The notes under the pieces: generated by a model
Database searches by the model: none
What the model was told of the DNA's origin: nothing
What the model saw: the letters and a program-made list of their open reading frames with translations, nothing else
Position numbers and translations under genes: made by a program
Shown here: in pieces, positions 21,021 through 29,770 of the stretch
Position numbering within the stretch: the stretch's first letter is position 1
Layout: each line of letters begins with the position of its first letter
Assembly: GCF_000244755.1 (NCBI RefSeq)
Contig: NZ_AHOO02000013.1
Location: 248,001-312,000, forward strand
DNA length: 64,000 nucleotides
Reading direction: 5' to 3'
Origin: Leptospira licerasiae serovar Varillal str. VAR 010
GTDB taxonomy: Bacteria > Spirochaetota > Leptospiria > Leptospirales > Leptospiraceae

Positions 21021-21125
21021 GCATAAAATCATCCAAATAAATGACTTGCGTTTGCTATTTAATCGAACATCTGTGCGAAAAAGTGGACAAATAGAAAGTT
21101 CGGTATCAAAGGAAAAAATAAACAG

Positions 21126-21974
21126 ATGTTCAACCGTTTGAGAATATTAAAACAAATTAATGAATTAGATGCGGAGAAAGACGCGCAAAAGATCGTTTTC
21201 CTTTCCGGAAGTTACGATTTCCCTCAGGATGTGGAGATCTCGCTTGCAATTTCCTTTTTTAGGACGTTTGCGATACCTTCCATTTCCAAAATATTAAATA
21301 CTACCAAACGATTCGAGCTTGCAGGACAAAAAAGATATGATGATACCGCATTGATCCTCGCGGAATTTATAGAGAACGGATTGGACAGCGATAGAGGTAG
21401 GCAAGCAATGAGAAGGCTGAACCAGATCCATAAAGAATACGATATCAAGAATGAAGACTTTTTATATACGCTTACTACATTCATATTCGAACCGGATCGC
21501 TGGAATCAAAAGTTCGGTTGGAGAAAAAGTACCGAAAAAGAAAGACTAGCCAATTTTTATCTTTGGAAGCGGATTGGAAAAATGATGAATATCAAAGATA
21601 TTCCGGAAACGTACGAAGAGATGTTGGAATTCAATCAACGTTTCGAAAGAGAAAAATTCCACCGCACTCCGGATTCAGAACAAGTGGCGCTTGCGACTAT
21701 GAAAATCGCTTCTGCTCGAATTCCAAAAATCCCAGGTCTGGAATATTTGGTTTATCATGCTGTATATTCTCTGATGGACAAGCCGCTTAGAGAAGCAATG
21801 GGATTTCCGAAAGCGAATCCTATTGTTGCCGCGTTGACCTATGGCGTTTTAAAATTGAGAGCCTTTGTTATCCGATATTTTTGGCCGCCTAGAAAAACTC
21901 CCTATTACGTGACTAAAAGAAATAACCCTACTTATCCGAACGGATATTTGATTGAAGAGTTAGGACCACATTAG
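21126..21974 (+). CDS. MpaB/DUF2236-like oxygenase family protein
   Basis: 282 residues without signal peptide. The pattern RYDDTALILAEFIENG (about 74-89), followed by RRLNQIHKEYDI, LYTLTTFIFEPDRW and later EEMLEFNQRFE, fits the DUF2236 / MpaB-rubber-oxygenase-like family of putative heme-binding helical oxygenases. The assignment is from pattern memory and moderate. An AAGGA lies about 12 bases before ATG 21126. Substrate unknown. topA follows 39 bases later on the same strand. Confidence 0.65.
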   Translation: MFNRLRILKQINELDAEKDAQKIVFLSGSYDFPQDVEISLAISFFRTFAIPSISKILNTTKRFELAGQKRYDDTALILAEFIENGLDSDRGRQAMRRLNQIHKEYDIKNEDFLYTLTTFIFEPDRWNQKFGWRKSTEKERLANFYLWKRIGKMMNIKDIPETYEEMLEFNQRFEREKFHRTPDSEQVALATMKIASARIPKIPGLEYLVYHAVYSLMDKPLREAMGFPKANPIVAALTYGVLKLRAFVIRYFWPPRKTPYYVTKRNNPTYPNGYLIEELGPH

Positions 21975-22012
21975 AAAAATACGGAAGGGCCGGATTTCCG
22001 GTCCGATCTCCA

Positions 22013-23857
22013 ATGTCCGTCTTAGTAATTGTAGAATCTCCTACCAAAGTCAAAACAATCTCTTCTTATTTGGGAAAGGAATATAAGGTTCTTGCTACCT
22101 TTGGACATATTTTGGATCTTCCTCCGGATCGAATCGGGATCAAGATCGAAAAAGATTTCGAGCCTGAGTATGTTCCGCTCAAAGGCAAAAAGAAAATTCT
22201 TTCTTCCATTTTAAAGGAAGCAAAGTTACATTCTTCCATACTCATAGCGACCGACCCCGATAGAGAAGGTGAATTTATAGGATATATCCTGGCTCAAAAA
22301 TTAGGGAAGAAAGCAAATATCTCCCGAATTCGTTTTCAAGAGATACAGAAAGACAAAATTTTACAAGCAATCTCGGAACCGGATGAGATCGATCTGAACT
22401 TAGTGGATTCTCAAAAGGCCAGACGGATCTTAGATAGACTGATCGGATACAAGGTCAGCCCATTTTTGTGGAGAGCAGTAAGCGGGGAAGGTTTGTCAGC
22501 AGGAAGAGTCCAATCAGTTGCTCTTAAATGGATCTGCGAAAGAGAGGAAGAGATCCGTAGTTTCGTTCCTGTGATCACTTGGCTTGTTTCCGCTACGGTA
22601 TTTTACGGATCTGGCGAGAATGAAAAGATCGTTTTTTATCCCAAGAGAGGAGCATTCTCCACCCAAAAAGCAGCTTCCGAATTCCTGGATTCTATATTAA
22701 AAAAAACAAAAGTATTACAGATTACCGAAAGAAAGGAGAAGGCAGGTGAAACTCTTCCTCCACCTCCTTTTACGACTGCCGCTTTGCAGCAAGAAGCGTT
22801 TAGGGTATTAAAATTTTCCGCATCCAAAACCATGAAACTGGCCCAAGAATTGTATGAGGGAACTGATCTTGGAAAAGGAAAATCCCAAGGACTGATCACT
22901 TATATGAGGACCGATTCCGTCCGGATTGGAGAAGACGCGAGAGATTCCATCCGTAGAAAGATCGGCTCTAAGTTCGGCAAAGAATTCATATCGGATAAGG
23001 CCCAAACTTATAGGCTTAAAAGAACAAAAGGAAGATCACAGGATGCTCACGAAGCGATCCGACCTGTAGACGTATTCTTAGAACCTTCCTTTGTATTCGA
23101 AGTCGCCGATCGTAATTTAAGTAAGGATTCTAAAAAATTATACGAACTGATCTGGAAACGTGCAGTCGCTTCTCAAATGAGATCGGAAGCATGGAAAAGA
23201 TTAGAGTTTGTCGCAAACGTCGGAGAAGAAGTTTGGGAAGGAGAGAAACTTTTTACTGTGGATCCCGGTTATAAAAAGATCTATAACGTAAACCCGGACA
23301 TTCTCCCCGCTTGGAAAAAAGGAGAGACTTTAAAACCTGATCCTTGGGAAATACAAGAAAAAACCACGGAACCTCCTCATAGATACACGGAGGCAAGTCT
23401 TGTTTCCAAACTGGAAAAAGAAGGGATAGGCAGACCTTCCACATTTGCCTCCATCCTGGAAACGTTATATAAAAGAAAATACGTATATTCCGAAAAAGGA
23501 AAATTATACGCCGAGACTCTCGGGGAAAGAGTGAATACATTTCTGCAGGCTGCGTTTTCGGATCTATTTAGAGAAAAGTTCACTTCTGAAATGGAACAAA
23601 AATTAGATTCCATCGCATCGGGAGAAGAAAGTCGATCCAAGGTGCTTTCCGAATTCTACTCCGTCCTGGATTCTCAATTAAAAAAAACGAATATAACAGC
23701 CATCAATAAACAGCTAAAAGAGAAGCCTAAAACTCCCAAGTACGGGATTTGTCCTGTATGCAAAGAAGGGGAGAGGGTTCGAAAAAAATCCTCCAAGAAA
23801 AAAGAATATTATATCTGTTCCCGATTTCCTGCCTGCGACTACGCGGAGTATATCTAG
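22013..23857 (+). CDS. topA: DNA topoisomerase I (type IA)
   Basis: Relaxes negative supercoils by a 5'-phosphotyrosine intermediate. 614 residues: TOPRIM domain at the N-terminus (VIVESPTKVKTI, ATDPDREGE), the active-site Y297 in GLITYMRTDSVRI, the QDAHEAIRP motif, and EGIGRPSTFA. A single C-terminal zinc ribbon (CPVCKEGERVR ... CSRFPACDY) is present, fewer than the several found in E. coli TopA, so this is a compact version. Confidence 0.95.
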   Translation: MSVLVIVESPTKVKTISSYLGKEYKVLATFGHILDLPPDRIGIKIEKDFEPEYVPLKGKKKILSSILKEAKLHSSILIATDPDREGEFIGYILAQKLGKKANISRIRFQEIQKDKILQAISEPDEIDLNLVDSQKARRILDRLIGYKVSPFLWRAVSGEGLSAGRVQSVALKWICEREEEIRSFVPVITWLVSATVFYGSGENEKIVFYPKRGAFSTQKAASEFLDSILKKTKVLQITERKEKAGETLPPPPFTTAALQQEAFRVLKFSASKTMKLAQELYEGTDLGKGKSQGLITYMRTDSVRIGEDARDSIRRKIGSKFGKEFISDKAQTYRLKRTKGRSQDAHEAIRPVDVFLEPSFVFEVADRNLSKDSKKLYELIWKRAVASQMRSEAWKRLEFVANVGEEVWEGEKLFTVDPGYKKIYNVNPDILPAWKKGETLKPDPWEIQEKTTEPPHRYTEASLVSKLEKEGIGRPSTFASILETLYKRKYVYSEKGKLYAETLGERVNTFLQAAFSDLFREKFTSEMEQKLDSIASGEESRSKVLSEFYSVLDSQLKKTNITAINKQLKEKPKTPKYGICPVCKEGERVRKKSSKKKEYYICSRFPACDYAEYI

Positions 23858-23892
23858 GATCTATCTCAGAAATGTTTTAAAATACTTTGGAG

Positions 23893-24030
23893 ATTGTATT
23901 GTGGAGACTTCGCCAAGAATGCGTATAGGAGTTCCAACACGCCAAATCTCTCTGTGACTTTGTGTTTCTGTGTGAAAAAATCTCCGCGTCTTGGCGTCTC
24001 TGCGTGGGAAAAACTCAGAGTCTCTTTAAA
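23893..24030. repeat. Intergenic inverted-repeat remnant, family copy 3
   Basis: Between the convergent topA and ABC genes. It keeps the inner GTTCCAACACGCC motif and a right arm (CTCCGCGTCTTGGCGTCTCT then GCGTGGGA), but the left arm is poorly conserved. It looks like a decayed member of the same family as 8998 and 20822. Confidence 0.5.
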
Positions 24031-24046
24031 CTCCACCCCTCCGTTT

Positions 24047-24847
24047 CTACTTTCTTTCGGTGACTGCAACCCAGGTTCCGTTTCGATTTTCCGCTTCTAC
24101 CTTACGATCGTACAGCTCGGAAAGTCTTGAGGAAGTGAATGCTTGTTTGATCTCGCCTGAGAATAAAATTTTGCCGGATTTCAAAAGAGCTGCGTGTTCA
24201 TAAAATGGAGGGATCTCGTCGATCCTGTGGGTGATATAAATGGAAGTAAAGTTGCGATTTTTCTTATATTCGTCCAAGAAATCTATGAATTCTTCTCTTG
24301 CAGTTAGATCTAATCCGGAGCAAGGCTCATCCAAGATCACAAATTCAGGAGAAGTGCACATCGCTCTTAAGAAGAGTACCTTTTTCTTTTCTCCTGATGA
24401 TAATGTGCGGAATAGTTGGTTCCTTTTTGCGCCGAAACCGTTCTCTTCTAAAATTCGTTCCGCTTCTTTTTCTTCCCATGCATTTGATTCTCTGTAAAAA
24501 CCTATGGTATGAAAAAAACCGGTAAGAAGCACATCGTAAACAGTAAGACTTCTTTGGAGTGCGCTTTCTTGTTGGGAAGAATCTAAGATGCCGATCTTAT
24601 TGCGCAAAATCTGCAGAGGGGTTTCTCCGAATGTTTCCCCGAAAAGATTGATCCTACCTGCAGTGGGCCAAACGGAGCCGTAGATCAAATTTACAAGTGT
24701 CGTTTTGCCCGCGCCGTTACGACCTAAAAGCACCCAATGTTCACCGGAATTGATCTGAAAATCGATCCCATCCAGAATGGGAGTCCCGGATCTATAAAAC
24801 TTAATTCCGTGTAAATTGAGCAGATTATTGGATTCAGTTTTCTTCAT
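24047..24847 (-). CDS. ABC transporter ATP-binding protein
   Basis: A 266-residue ATPase with Walker A GRNGAGKTT, Q-loop near DSSQQESALQ, signature LSSGEKKKV, Walker B FVILDEPCSGLD and switch histidine ITHRID. No permease or binding protein lies beside it. The sequence is closest in style to the ModF/YlmA-like soluble ABC ATPases; substrate unknown. Its ATG overlaps the 3' end of the HDOD gene by 14 bases, so the two are co-translated. Confidence 0.85.
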   Translation of the reverse strand: MKKTESNNLLNLHGIKFYRSGTPILDGIDFQINSGEHWVLLGRNGAGKTTLVNLIYGSVWPTAGRINLFGETFGETPLQILRNKIGILDSSQQESALQRSLTVYDVLLTGFFHTIGFYRESNAWEEKEAERILEENGFGAKRNQLFRTLSSGEKKKVLFLRAMCTSPEFVILDEPCSGLDLTAREEFIDFLDEYKKNRNFTSIYITHRIDEIPPFYEHAALLKSGKILFSGEIKQAFTSSRLSELYDRKVEAENRNGTWVAVTERK

Positions 24848-26315
24848 TCGCGATCTCGTAGGCCTTTGCTAATTTTTCGCAGGTCTCTTCGAACTTTACC
24901 TTATCGTCTAACTGGAATTTTTTTAGTATACTCGAGTCAGCAGCATAATAGCTGGTCTTCTTATCCAGATAATCACACATCATATTTGCAACGTATACAG
25001 AATCAACTAAATCCGTATAAATCGTGTTAGTCGCCATAAAAGCTCTATGATGGAATTCTATCATATGTACTAGATCCGGAGGAAAATCCCATTTTCTAGC
25101 GAGCATTGCTCCCAGGGTGGGATGAGAAATACCTGTGGAAATTTCTTCTAAGATCGTGGAATTGGAAAGGTCCCTATGCTTTTGGTAAGATGCCAAACGT
25201 TTGAATAATGTAGGATCTAATGAAAGCAAAATGAATTTTCCTAAATCATGGAGTAAAGCTCCGACCGCAGCGATATCGGAGAGTTTTCCGAGTCCCGCTC
25301 TTTGAGAAACCTGTCTTGCGAAATAACTCGCAAGGTTGGAATGGTTCCAGACTTCCTGAAGTTTGGAATATCTTCCTTCCATGATCTTTCTTACGCCTGA
25401 TACGTACAAAAGATTTCGGACGTTCTTCAGTCCCACAACCTTAACAGCTTGGACGATAGTATTGACTTTATTCCTACTTGCGAAACCGGCTGAGTTGGAA
25501 AGTTTTAAAAGATCCGCACTGATTGCGGGGTTTCTTTCTATCTCATTTGCAATCACTCCTAAATCAGAATCAGGATTGTTACAAAGATTAATTATTCGTG
25601 TAAGAGTATGAGGAAGTGGAGGAAGCCCTTCTACTTCCGCTAGGATCCGGTCCTTTAGCTTGGTAGTCACATCTAATGGAATGATCTGTTTTGGGATCGC
25701 TAAGGTGGCTCTTGTGATCTTACCGTCGGTCTCTATCTTAAATTTATCAGAGCCGATCCCAGAGTTTTTTAATAATAACTGTATGAGAACTAAACCTAAG
25801 CCCGCACTCTCTTGGCTATCCGCCATGGAAAGAAACGCATCCGATAGATCGTTAAACTTACTCGCCGATTCTAATCTTGCTTTGATCCTTTCCGATTCTT
25901 GGGGGAGGAGCGCAGCATCATTTTCTATCAAAAAGATCAGATTTTGATTCATGATCTTAGCCCGAAGGCGGACGGATAGATTGGAACCTTTCAGGACCTT
26001 CTCCTGTTCATCCCATTTATGAATGATATCTTCCAGGAAACGTTTCATCCCCTTATTGTAATGAGATGCTTCGTTGATATTTAGTCCTTCCGAAAGGAAG
26101 AAAAGTCTTTTGGCGTTCGCTTTATTTGCGTTCATCAGAAGTTCTTTCAGAATGGTGGAAACCACTTCCGTAAGAAACAACCGGTCCAAGTTTCCCAAAA
26201 CCTGAAGTAGCAGAAGGTAGATCTGCTGATGGTCCTCGTCCGAAATAAATCTATATTCCAGTTCGATATCTTTTCCTGAGACAAGGGTTTCCGTGAGTTC
26301 GGTCGGATTTAGCAT
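24834..26315 (-). CDS. GHKL ATPase-HDOD fusion signalling protein
   Basis: 493 residues. The first 215 resemble a histidine-kinase-like ATPase domain: N box ILKELLMNANKANAK, a degenerate G1 (LIENDAALLP) and G2-like SAGLGLVLIQLLL; there is no dimerisation histidine. Residues about 225-430 are an HDOD domain (LPPLPHTLTRIINLCNNPDS, LLKLSNSAGFASRN, GALLHDLGKFIL, MIEFHHRA). HDOD proteins act in signalling and do not necessarily retain phosphohydrolase activity. Likely cytoplasmic. Coupled with the ABC ATPase gene downstream. Confidence 0.82.
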   Translation of the reverse strand: MLNPTELTETLVSGKDIELEYRFISDEDHQQIYLLLLQVLGNLDRLFLTEVVSTILKELLMNANKANAKRLFFLSEGLNINEASHYNKGMKRFLEDIIHKWDEQEKVLKGSNLSVRLRAKIMNQNLIFLIENDAALLPQESERIKARLESASKFNDLSDAFLSMADSQESAGLGLVLIQLLLKNSGIGSDKFKIETDGKITRATLAIPKQIIPLDVTTKLKDRILAEVEGLPPLPHTLTRIINLCNNPDSDLGVIANEIERNPAISADLLKLSNSAGFASRNKVNTIVQAVKVVGLKNVRNLLYVSGVRKIMEGRYSKLQEVWNHSNLASYFARQVSQRAGLGKLSDIAAVGALLHDLGKFILLSLDPTLFKRLASYQKHRDLSNSTILEEISTGISHPTLGAMLARKWDFPPDLVHMIEFHHRAFMATNTIYTDLVDSVYVANMMCDYLDKKTSYYAADSSILKKFQLDDKVKFEETCEKLAKAYEIANEEN

Positions 26316-26429
26316 TCCCTCAAATTTGGGTCTAAACTACTTTGTCGCAAGAAAAAAAATGCGCTCCATTCTTCGGATTAGGCACCTGTTTGTCCGGGGA
26401 GAACCTAAAATACTATATGGGGGCCGGAA

Positions 26430-26717
26430 ATGGAGAAGGAGCCAAAAAATTCAGAACAAGGGACCGAAAAGAACGGAGAAGATTTGCAGGAAGAGCTTCG
26501 GTTTTTTTTGGAAAATCGATTGGACGGGCTTTTGGACGAGGCCAAAAAGTTCAGGCAAACCAAACAATCCTATAGAAAGACCCGATCTACGTTTTTGAGA
26601 AAGGAGCCTATTCCGGAAAAAAATCAGGGGTTTTTGCCTTTTCTATACTCCATTTCCAACCAGAAGGAGGGGAACAGGGAGGAGCCGGAGTCTAAAGTAT
26701 CAGGCGACGAGTCTTAA
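26430..26717 (+). CDS. Small charged protein, unknown
   Basis: A 95-residue Glu/Lys-rich frame (MEKEPKNSEQGTEKNGEDLQ start) with heptad-like helical stretch EELRFFLENRLDGLLDEAKK. It overlaps two other open frames at 26293 and 26342 that have less protein-like composition. A GGGGGCCGGAA sits right before the ATG. Plausible but unproven; divergent from the HDOD gene. Confidence 0.5.
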   Translation: MEKEPKNSEQGTEKNGEDLQEELRFFLENRLDGLLDEAKKFRQTKQSYRKTRSTFLRKEPIPEKNQGFLPFLYSISNQKEGNREEPESKVSGDES

Positions 26718-26794
26718 CTGGGTCGGCCTAGATTATTTTCTCATTAGCTAAATAAAGATGGACATTTGGATGGAAAGATTCATGATAGAAGCGA

Positions 26795-27037
26795 ATGGAT
26801 AGCAACTTCTACTTCGAAGAGGCTCCTGAGGACTCGGAGAGTCGAGATATCTTAGATATCATGGACTCCTACCGTTACATGAACTCCTCTTACTTTTTCG
26901 ATTTTATGTCGGACGGAAGATGGGATCACGGAAAAGGTTGGGTGGAGAAAAACATCGACCGAGGACTTTGGACCACAAGATTCGTTCCGGGCAGTATAGA
27001 TCGTTATCATAGGCCGAGTTCCGGTCAAAGTCCCTGA
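26795..27037 (+). CDS. Small acidic aromatic protein, unknown
   Basis: An 80-residue frame from ATG 26795, rich in Asp, Tyr, Phe and Arg (SNFYFEEAPEDSESRD, MNSSYFFDFMSDGRWDHGKG). It is followed immediately by a strong terminator (27042-27074), which supports its being an expressed short gene. No family recognised, no membrane segment. Confidence 0.6.
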   Translation: MDSNFYFEEAPEDSESRDILDIMDSYRYMNSSYFFDFMSDGRWDHGKGWVEKNIDRGLWTTRFVPGSIDRYHRPSSGQSP

Positions 27038-27041
27038 GCAC

Positions 27042-27076
27042 AAAAAAAGGACCCTTTTTACGGGTCCTTTTTTATT
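27042..27076. terminator. Bidirectional terminator between convergent genes
   Basis: AAAAAAGGACCC pairs with GGGTCCTTTTTT around a TTTTTAC loop. It has A-runs before and T-runs after the stem on both strands, serving the 80-residue gene (+) and the exported-protein gene (-). Confidence 0.9.
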
Positions 27077-27105
27077 ATACCGACCTGAAAAATCTCTTTT
27101 TGGTC

Positions 27106-27984
27106 TTAGTTCACCAACTTCAAACCGTTGATGTCTATTATCTTACGATAGACTAATTTGTTCTTCTCTTTTTGAGGGTTGAAGATTAAAACCACAACCT
27201 TGTTAAAAGTAAAATATCCGGGACGATACTCAGTGTAGTGGTGAGAGAAGATCGTGGATTTATACTTAGCGTTGTATATGGTATAAGTGTGTTTGCTCAG
27301 AGTATCATGCTTTTGTTTTTGCAGATCTTCAGCAGTTTGAGGCACGAAGTTACTGACTAGTACTTTGTCTTTTGTAGGACCTTCTTCTCCGTAAAGAACG
27401 ATAGGAAGAGCATCCTTAGGATTATTAGTGAGATAATGAACTAGAGTATCCAGATTCGGGTTAGGGAATTTTACTTTTTCCCCTCTAGCGATCTTTTCGT
27501 CGTAGCTCTTCTTGATCTCTCCGTATTTCTTCTCTCCCCATACGTTTTTACTGTCTAGTTTTACCGGAACCAGATTCTGGAAGTTTACTACTTTTGTTTC
27601 TTCTTCCACATCGTACTGTCTCCATTTAGGGAAGGGGACCAGTTCTCTACGATCGTCCACTCTTGAAAGAGGAGTTTCGTTTACCGCTAAAATATAAATG
27701 GAAAAGTTCGCTGCGTCAAAGTCTCTATTTTCGAGTTCTACCATCACATCCATGAACTCGCCTTTTCCGTTATCCGCATGTCTACGAAAGAAGGAAACTT
27801 CTTTGACTAAAAGTCTATCGTCGTAATACGCGAGTGGATAATATTCCACTCCTTCGGAACCTTTGCTTTCCTTCTCTGCATTGTTTTGGCCGGAAATGCC
27901 ATTTCCCAAAATTAAGAATAATAGGATAAAAGAAAATTTTGCGATGGATTTCATGCGATTTATTGTCCCAGTACGGTTCTTCAT
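27106..27984 (-). CDS. Exported protein, unknown
   Basis: 292 residues with a signal peptide; an in-frame ATG at 27954 gives a more typical one (MKSIAKFSFILLFLILGNGI, cleavage near SGQ-NN). The mature part has an unrecognised domain with VEYYPLAYYDDRLLVKEVSF, then MVELENRDFDAANFSIYILA and a C-terminal YRKIIDINGLKLV. No lipobox, so probably periplasmic. Neither start has a good Shine-Dalgarno. I do not recognise a family. Confidence 0.75.
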   Translation of the reverse strand: MKNRTGTINRMKSIAKFSFILLFLILGNGISGQNNAEKESKGSEGVEYYPLAYYDDRLLVKEVSFFRRHADNGKGEFMDVMVELENRDFDAANFSIYILAVNETPLSRVDDRRELVPFPKWRQYDVEEETKVVNFQNLVPVKLDSKNVWGEKKYGEIKKSYDEKIARGEKVKFPNPNLDTLVHYLTNNPKDALPIVLYGEEGPTKDKVLVSNFVPQTAEDLQKQKHDTLSKHTYTIYNAKYKSTIFSHHYTEYRPGYFTFNKVVVLIFNPQKEKNKLVYRKIIDINGLKLVN

Positions 27985-28023
27985 ATTGAATATCGACTTC
28001 TAAGCCTCGAAACTTAGCCGTTC

Positions 28024-28053
28024 CTTCTCATTTTTCCTCAAAAAAATGAGAAG
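28024..28053. repeat. Strong inverted repeat in the panD-27984 gap
   Basis: CTTCTCATTTTT (28024-28035) and AAAAATGAGAAG (28042-28053) form a 12-bp stem with a short loop. It lies about 40 bases upstream of the exported-protein gene start on the minus strand. No clear U-run follows on that strand; it could be a regulatory hairpin or operator. Confidence 0.5.
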
Positions 28054-28129
28054 AATTCCGTTTCGGGCGGAAAACGGATCGATTCTATCTGAGTTAGTAA
28101 ATTTAGTCCAGCGGATTAAAGTTTAGGGA

Positions 28130-28155
28130 AAGCCTAAGAAATTAGGCTTTTTTGA
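28130..28155. terminator. Possible hairpin terminator at the panD stop
   Basis: AAGCCTAA (28130-28137) pairs with TTAGGCTT (28142-28149). The pair overlaps the panD stop codon and ends in a T-run only on the plus strand, so it is a weak call. Confidence 0.35.
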
Positions 28156-28498
28156 TATGGTTCTTGTCGTCTACTAGAACGACTTGAGGTTTGTAGCCCT
28201 TTGGAAGGTCCTTTTCTTCCAGGGAGCCGTAGGAGATAATAATTACTTTGTCTCCTTTCATTCCGAGTCGGGCAGCAGCGCCGTTCAAACAGATTTCTCC
28301 GGAACCTCTTTTGCCTTCGATCAGATATGTTTCGAATCTGGATCCATTGTTTACATTTACAACGGAAACTTTTTCGTAAGGAAACATTCCAGCGGCATCT
28401 ACCAAATCCATATCCACAGTCAGGCTTCCCTCGTAATTGAGGTCCGCATCGGTTACGGTGGCTCTATGGATTTTACCTTTACAAACAGTGATGAGCAT
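28142..28498 (-). CDS. panD: Aspartate 1-decarboxylase
   Basis: Pyruvoyl enzyme that makes beta-alanine for pantothenate/coenzyme A. The 118-residue proenzyme carries the self-cleavage site G24-S25 in NYEGSLT, with H11 and Y58-type motif residues (GSRFETYLIEGKRGSG, NGAAARL). Length is typical. It follows the DUF4065-like gene by six bases. Confidence 0.95.
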   Translation of the reverse strand: MLITVCKGKIHRATVTDADLNYEGSLTVDMDLVDAAGMFPYEKVSVVNVNNGSRFETYLIEGKRGSGEICLNGAAARLGMKGDKVIIISYGSLEEKDLPKGYKPQVVLVDDKNHIKKA

Positions 28499-28504
28499 TC
28501 GTGT

Positions 28505-29038
28505 TTACTCGCTAAAAAGTACCTTAAATATTTTGCCCGAGATATTCAAAAGCGTTTTTCTCTTAAAGAAATGGATTTTAGTGTTAATAGTTTCTTTGCT
28601 AAACTTAATTTCCGAGAAAAGGGGAGTAATCACGTAATTCTCATACAAATTCGGATACACTCTATTTTCGTCGTAAACACTTCCTTTGAAATTTTCCAGA
28701 ACTTTGCGGAGAATCCTTTTTTCCTGACGATTCAGGTCTATTTCATCCTCATGCTCTGTTCCGACCCAGGTTAACAAATAACCCGAGATCCCGGTCTCGG
28801 TCAATTTTGGGACCACATCTATTAGACGATTTTCCTTCAGGTGTAGAAGGGCCTGATTCAGTTCCATTGGATAGGGGGAATCTTCCAAATGGATGTATTT
28901 TTGGTGCGTAATGACTTTTGCGTATTTTTGGAAGAATACTCCATCGGACAGATAAACAAGTTTTGCGAGTTCCTGACGGTTTCTTCCTCTGGGAGATCTT
29001 TGGAGTATAAAGGAGATGACTTCGAGCAGCTTTTCCAT
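28505..29038 (-). CDS. DUF4065 (Panacea/SocA)-like protein
   Basis: 177 residues. The N-terminal half has the pattern of the DUF4065 / Panacea domain: ELAKLVYLSDGVFFQKYAKV, ITHQKYIHLEDSPYP, MELNQALLHLKENRL, close to the family's K-L-x-Y-L-x-D and P-Y-P-x-E-L features. In other bacteria this domain is an antitoxin-like or adaptor component; here no toxin is adjacent, and panD follows in the same direction. Its start overlaps divergent lipB by 23 bases. Assignment from pattern memory, moderate. Confidence 0.6.
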   Translation of the reverse strand: MEKLLEVISFILQRSPRGRNRQELAKLVYLSDGVFFQKYAKVITHQKYIHLEDSPYPMELNQALLHLKENRLIDVVPKLTETGISGYLLTWVGTEHEDEIDLNRQEKRILRKVLENFKGSVYDENRVYPNLYENYVITPLFSEIKFSKETINTKIHFFKRKTLLNISGKIFKVLFSE

Positions 29039-29705
29039 AAATAATACGAGTGTGCAGGCTTTTTCCCTGAAAAATCCCCTTCCGTACGAAGACTATGTTC
29101 GTTTCCAGGAAAAGTCCCGGGAGAATAGAAGAGAATCGATTCTATTTTTAGAACACCCTCTTACGATTACCGGGGGGATCAATTATAATATCGACAATCT
29201 TCTGCGAAATGAGGACTTCCTTTCCGAACACGGGATCTCTCTCCAATATATAAAAAGAGGAGGGGATTATACCGCTCATGAGCCCGGACAGATCGTTACC
29301 TATGTACATTTGGACTTAAAAAAAAGGGAAATTTCTATCTCGGAATTTTTGGACCAAGTGCTTGAATCTGCAATTTATTCCACAAAGAAAGTTTGGGGTT
29401 TGGAACTTGTAAAAAATCCGAATGCGCCCGGACTGTATCTTTCTAATTCTCCCAATCGTAAAATTCTTTCGATGGGAGTTTTATTCAAGTCCTGGTTCAC
29501 TAGCTATGGTATCGCTCTCAACGTTTCCAACGATTTTTCCGCTTTTCAGTGTATCCATCCCTGCGGACAGGACTGGAAGTCAATGATCTCTGTCTCTCAA
29601 TTGGGACTAGAAAGCGGGGAAAATAAGAAGAAGGAATGGATCCAAGCTTTTCAGTCCAAATTTCTGGAAAATTTAAGGCCGATTAAAGAGGGAATCGGCG
29701 CCTAA
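29016..29705 (+). CDS. lipB: Octanoyl-[acyl carrier protein]:protein transferase LipB
   Basis: Transfers octanoate from ACP to lipoyl domains, the first step of lipoate synthesis. 229 residues with RGGDYTAHEPGQIVTYVHL (81-99), the catalytic lysine region RKILSMGVLFKSW (K149) and the catalytic cysteine C183 in HPCGQ. Several residues differ from the E. coli pattern but the motif order is right. ATG 29016 overlaps the divergent gene; GTG 29052 would avoid the overlap. Confidence 0.9.
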   Translation: MTSSSFSINNTSVQAFSLKNPLPYEDYVRFQEKSRENRRESILFLEHPLTITGGINYNIDNLLRNEDFLSEHGISLQYIKRGGDYTAHEPGQIVTYVHLDLKKREISISEFLDQVLESAIYSTKKVWGLELVKNPNAPGLYLSNSPNRKILSMGVLFKSWFTSYGIALNVSNDFSAFQCIHPCGQDWKSMISVSQLGLESGENKKKEWIQAFQSKFLENLRPIKEGIGA

Positions 29706-29770
29706 AAGGGATTTTATTCTTTAGAAAAACGGCAAAATCAGCCGATTTTTAAAAGAAGAGAGGTTCTCAG

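Noticed and set aside
20758..21036. 92-residue minus-strand frame after cysK
   Set aside because: It lies over the intergenic inverted repeat and terminator; no start signal.
26342..26575. 77-residue frame overlapping the 95-residue gene
   Set aside because: Composition is Arg/Lys/Gly-rich out-of-frame reading; the 26430 frame looks more protein-like.
28184..28774. 196-residue plus-strand frame over panD and the DUF4065-like gene
   Set aside because: It is antisense to panD, whose active-site motif G24-S25 is intact.
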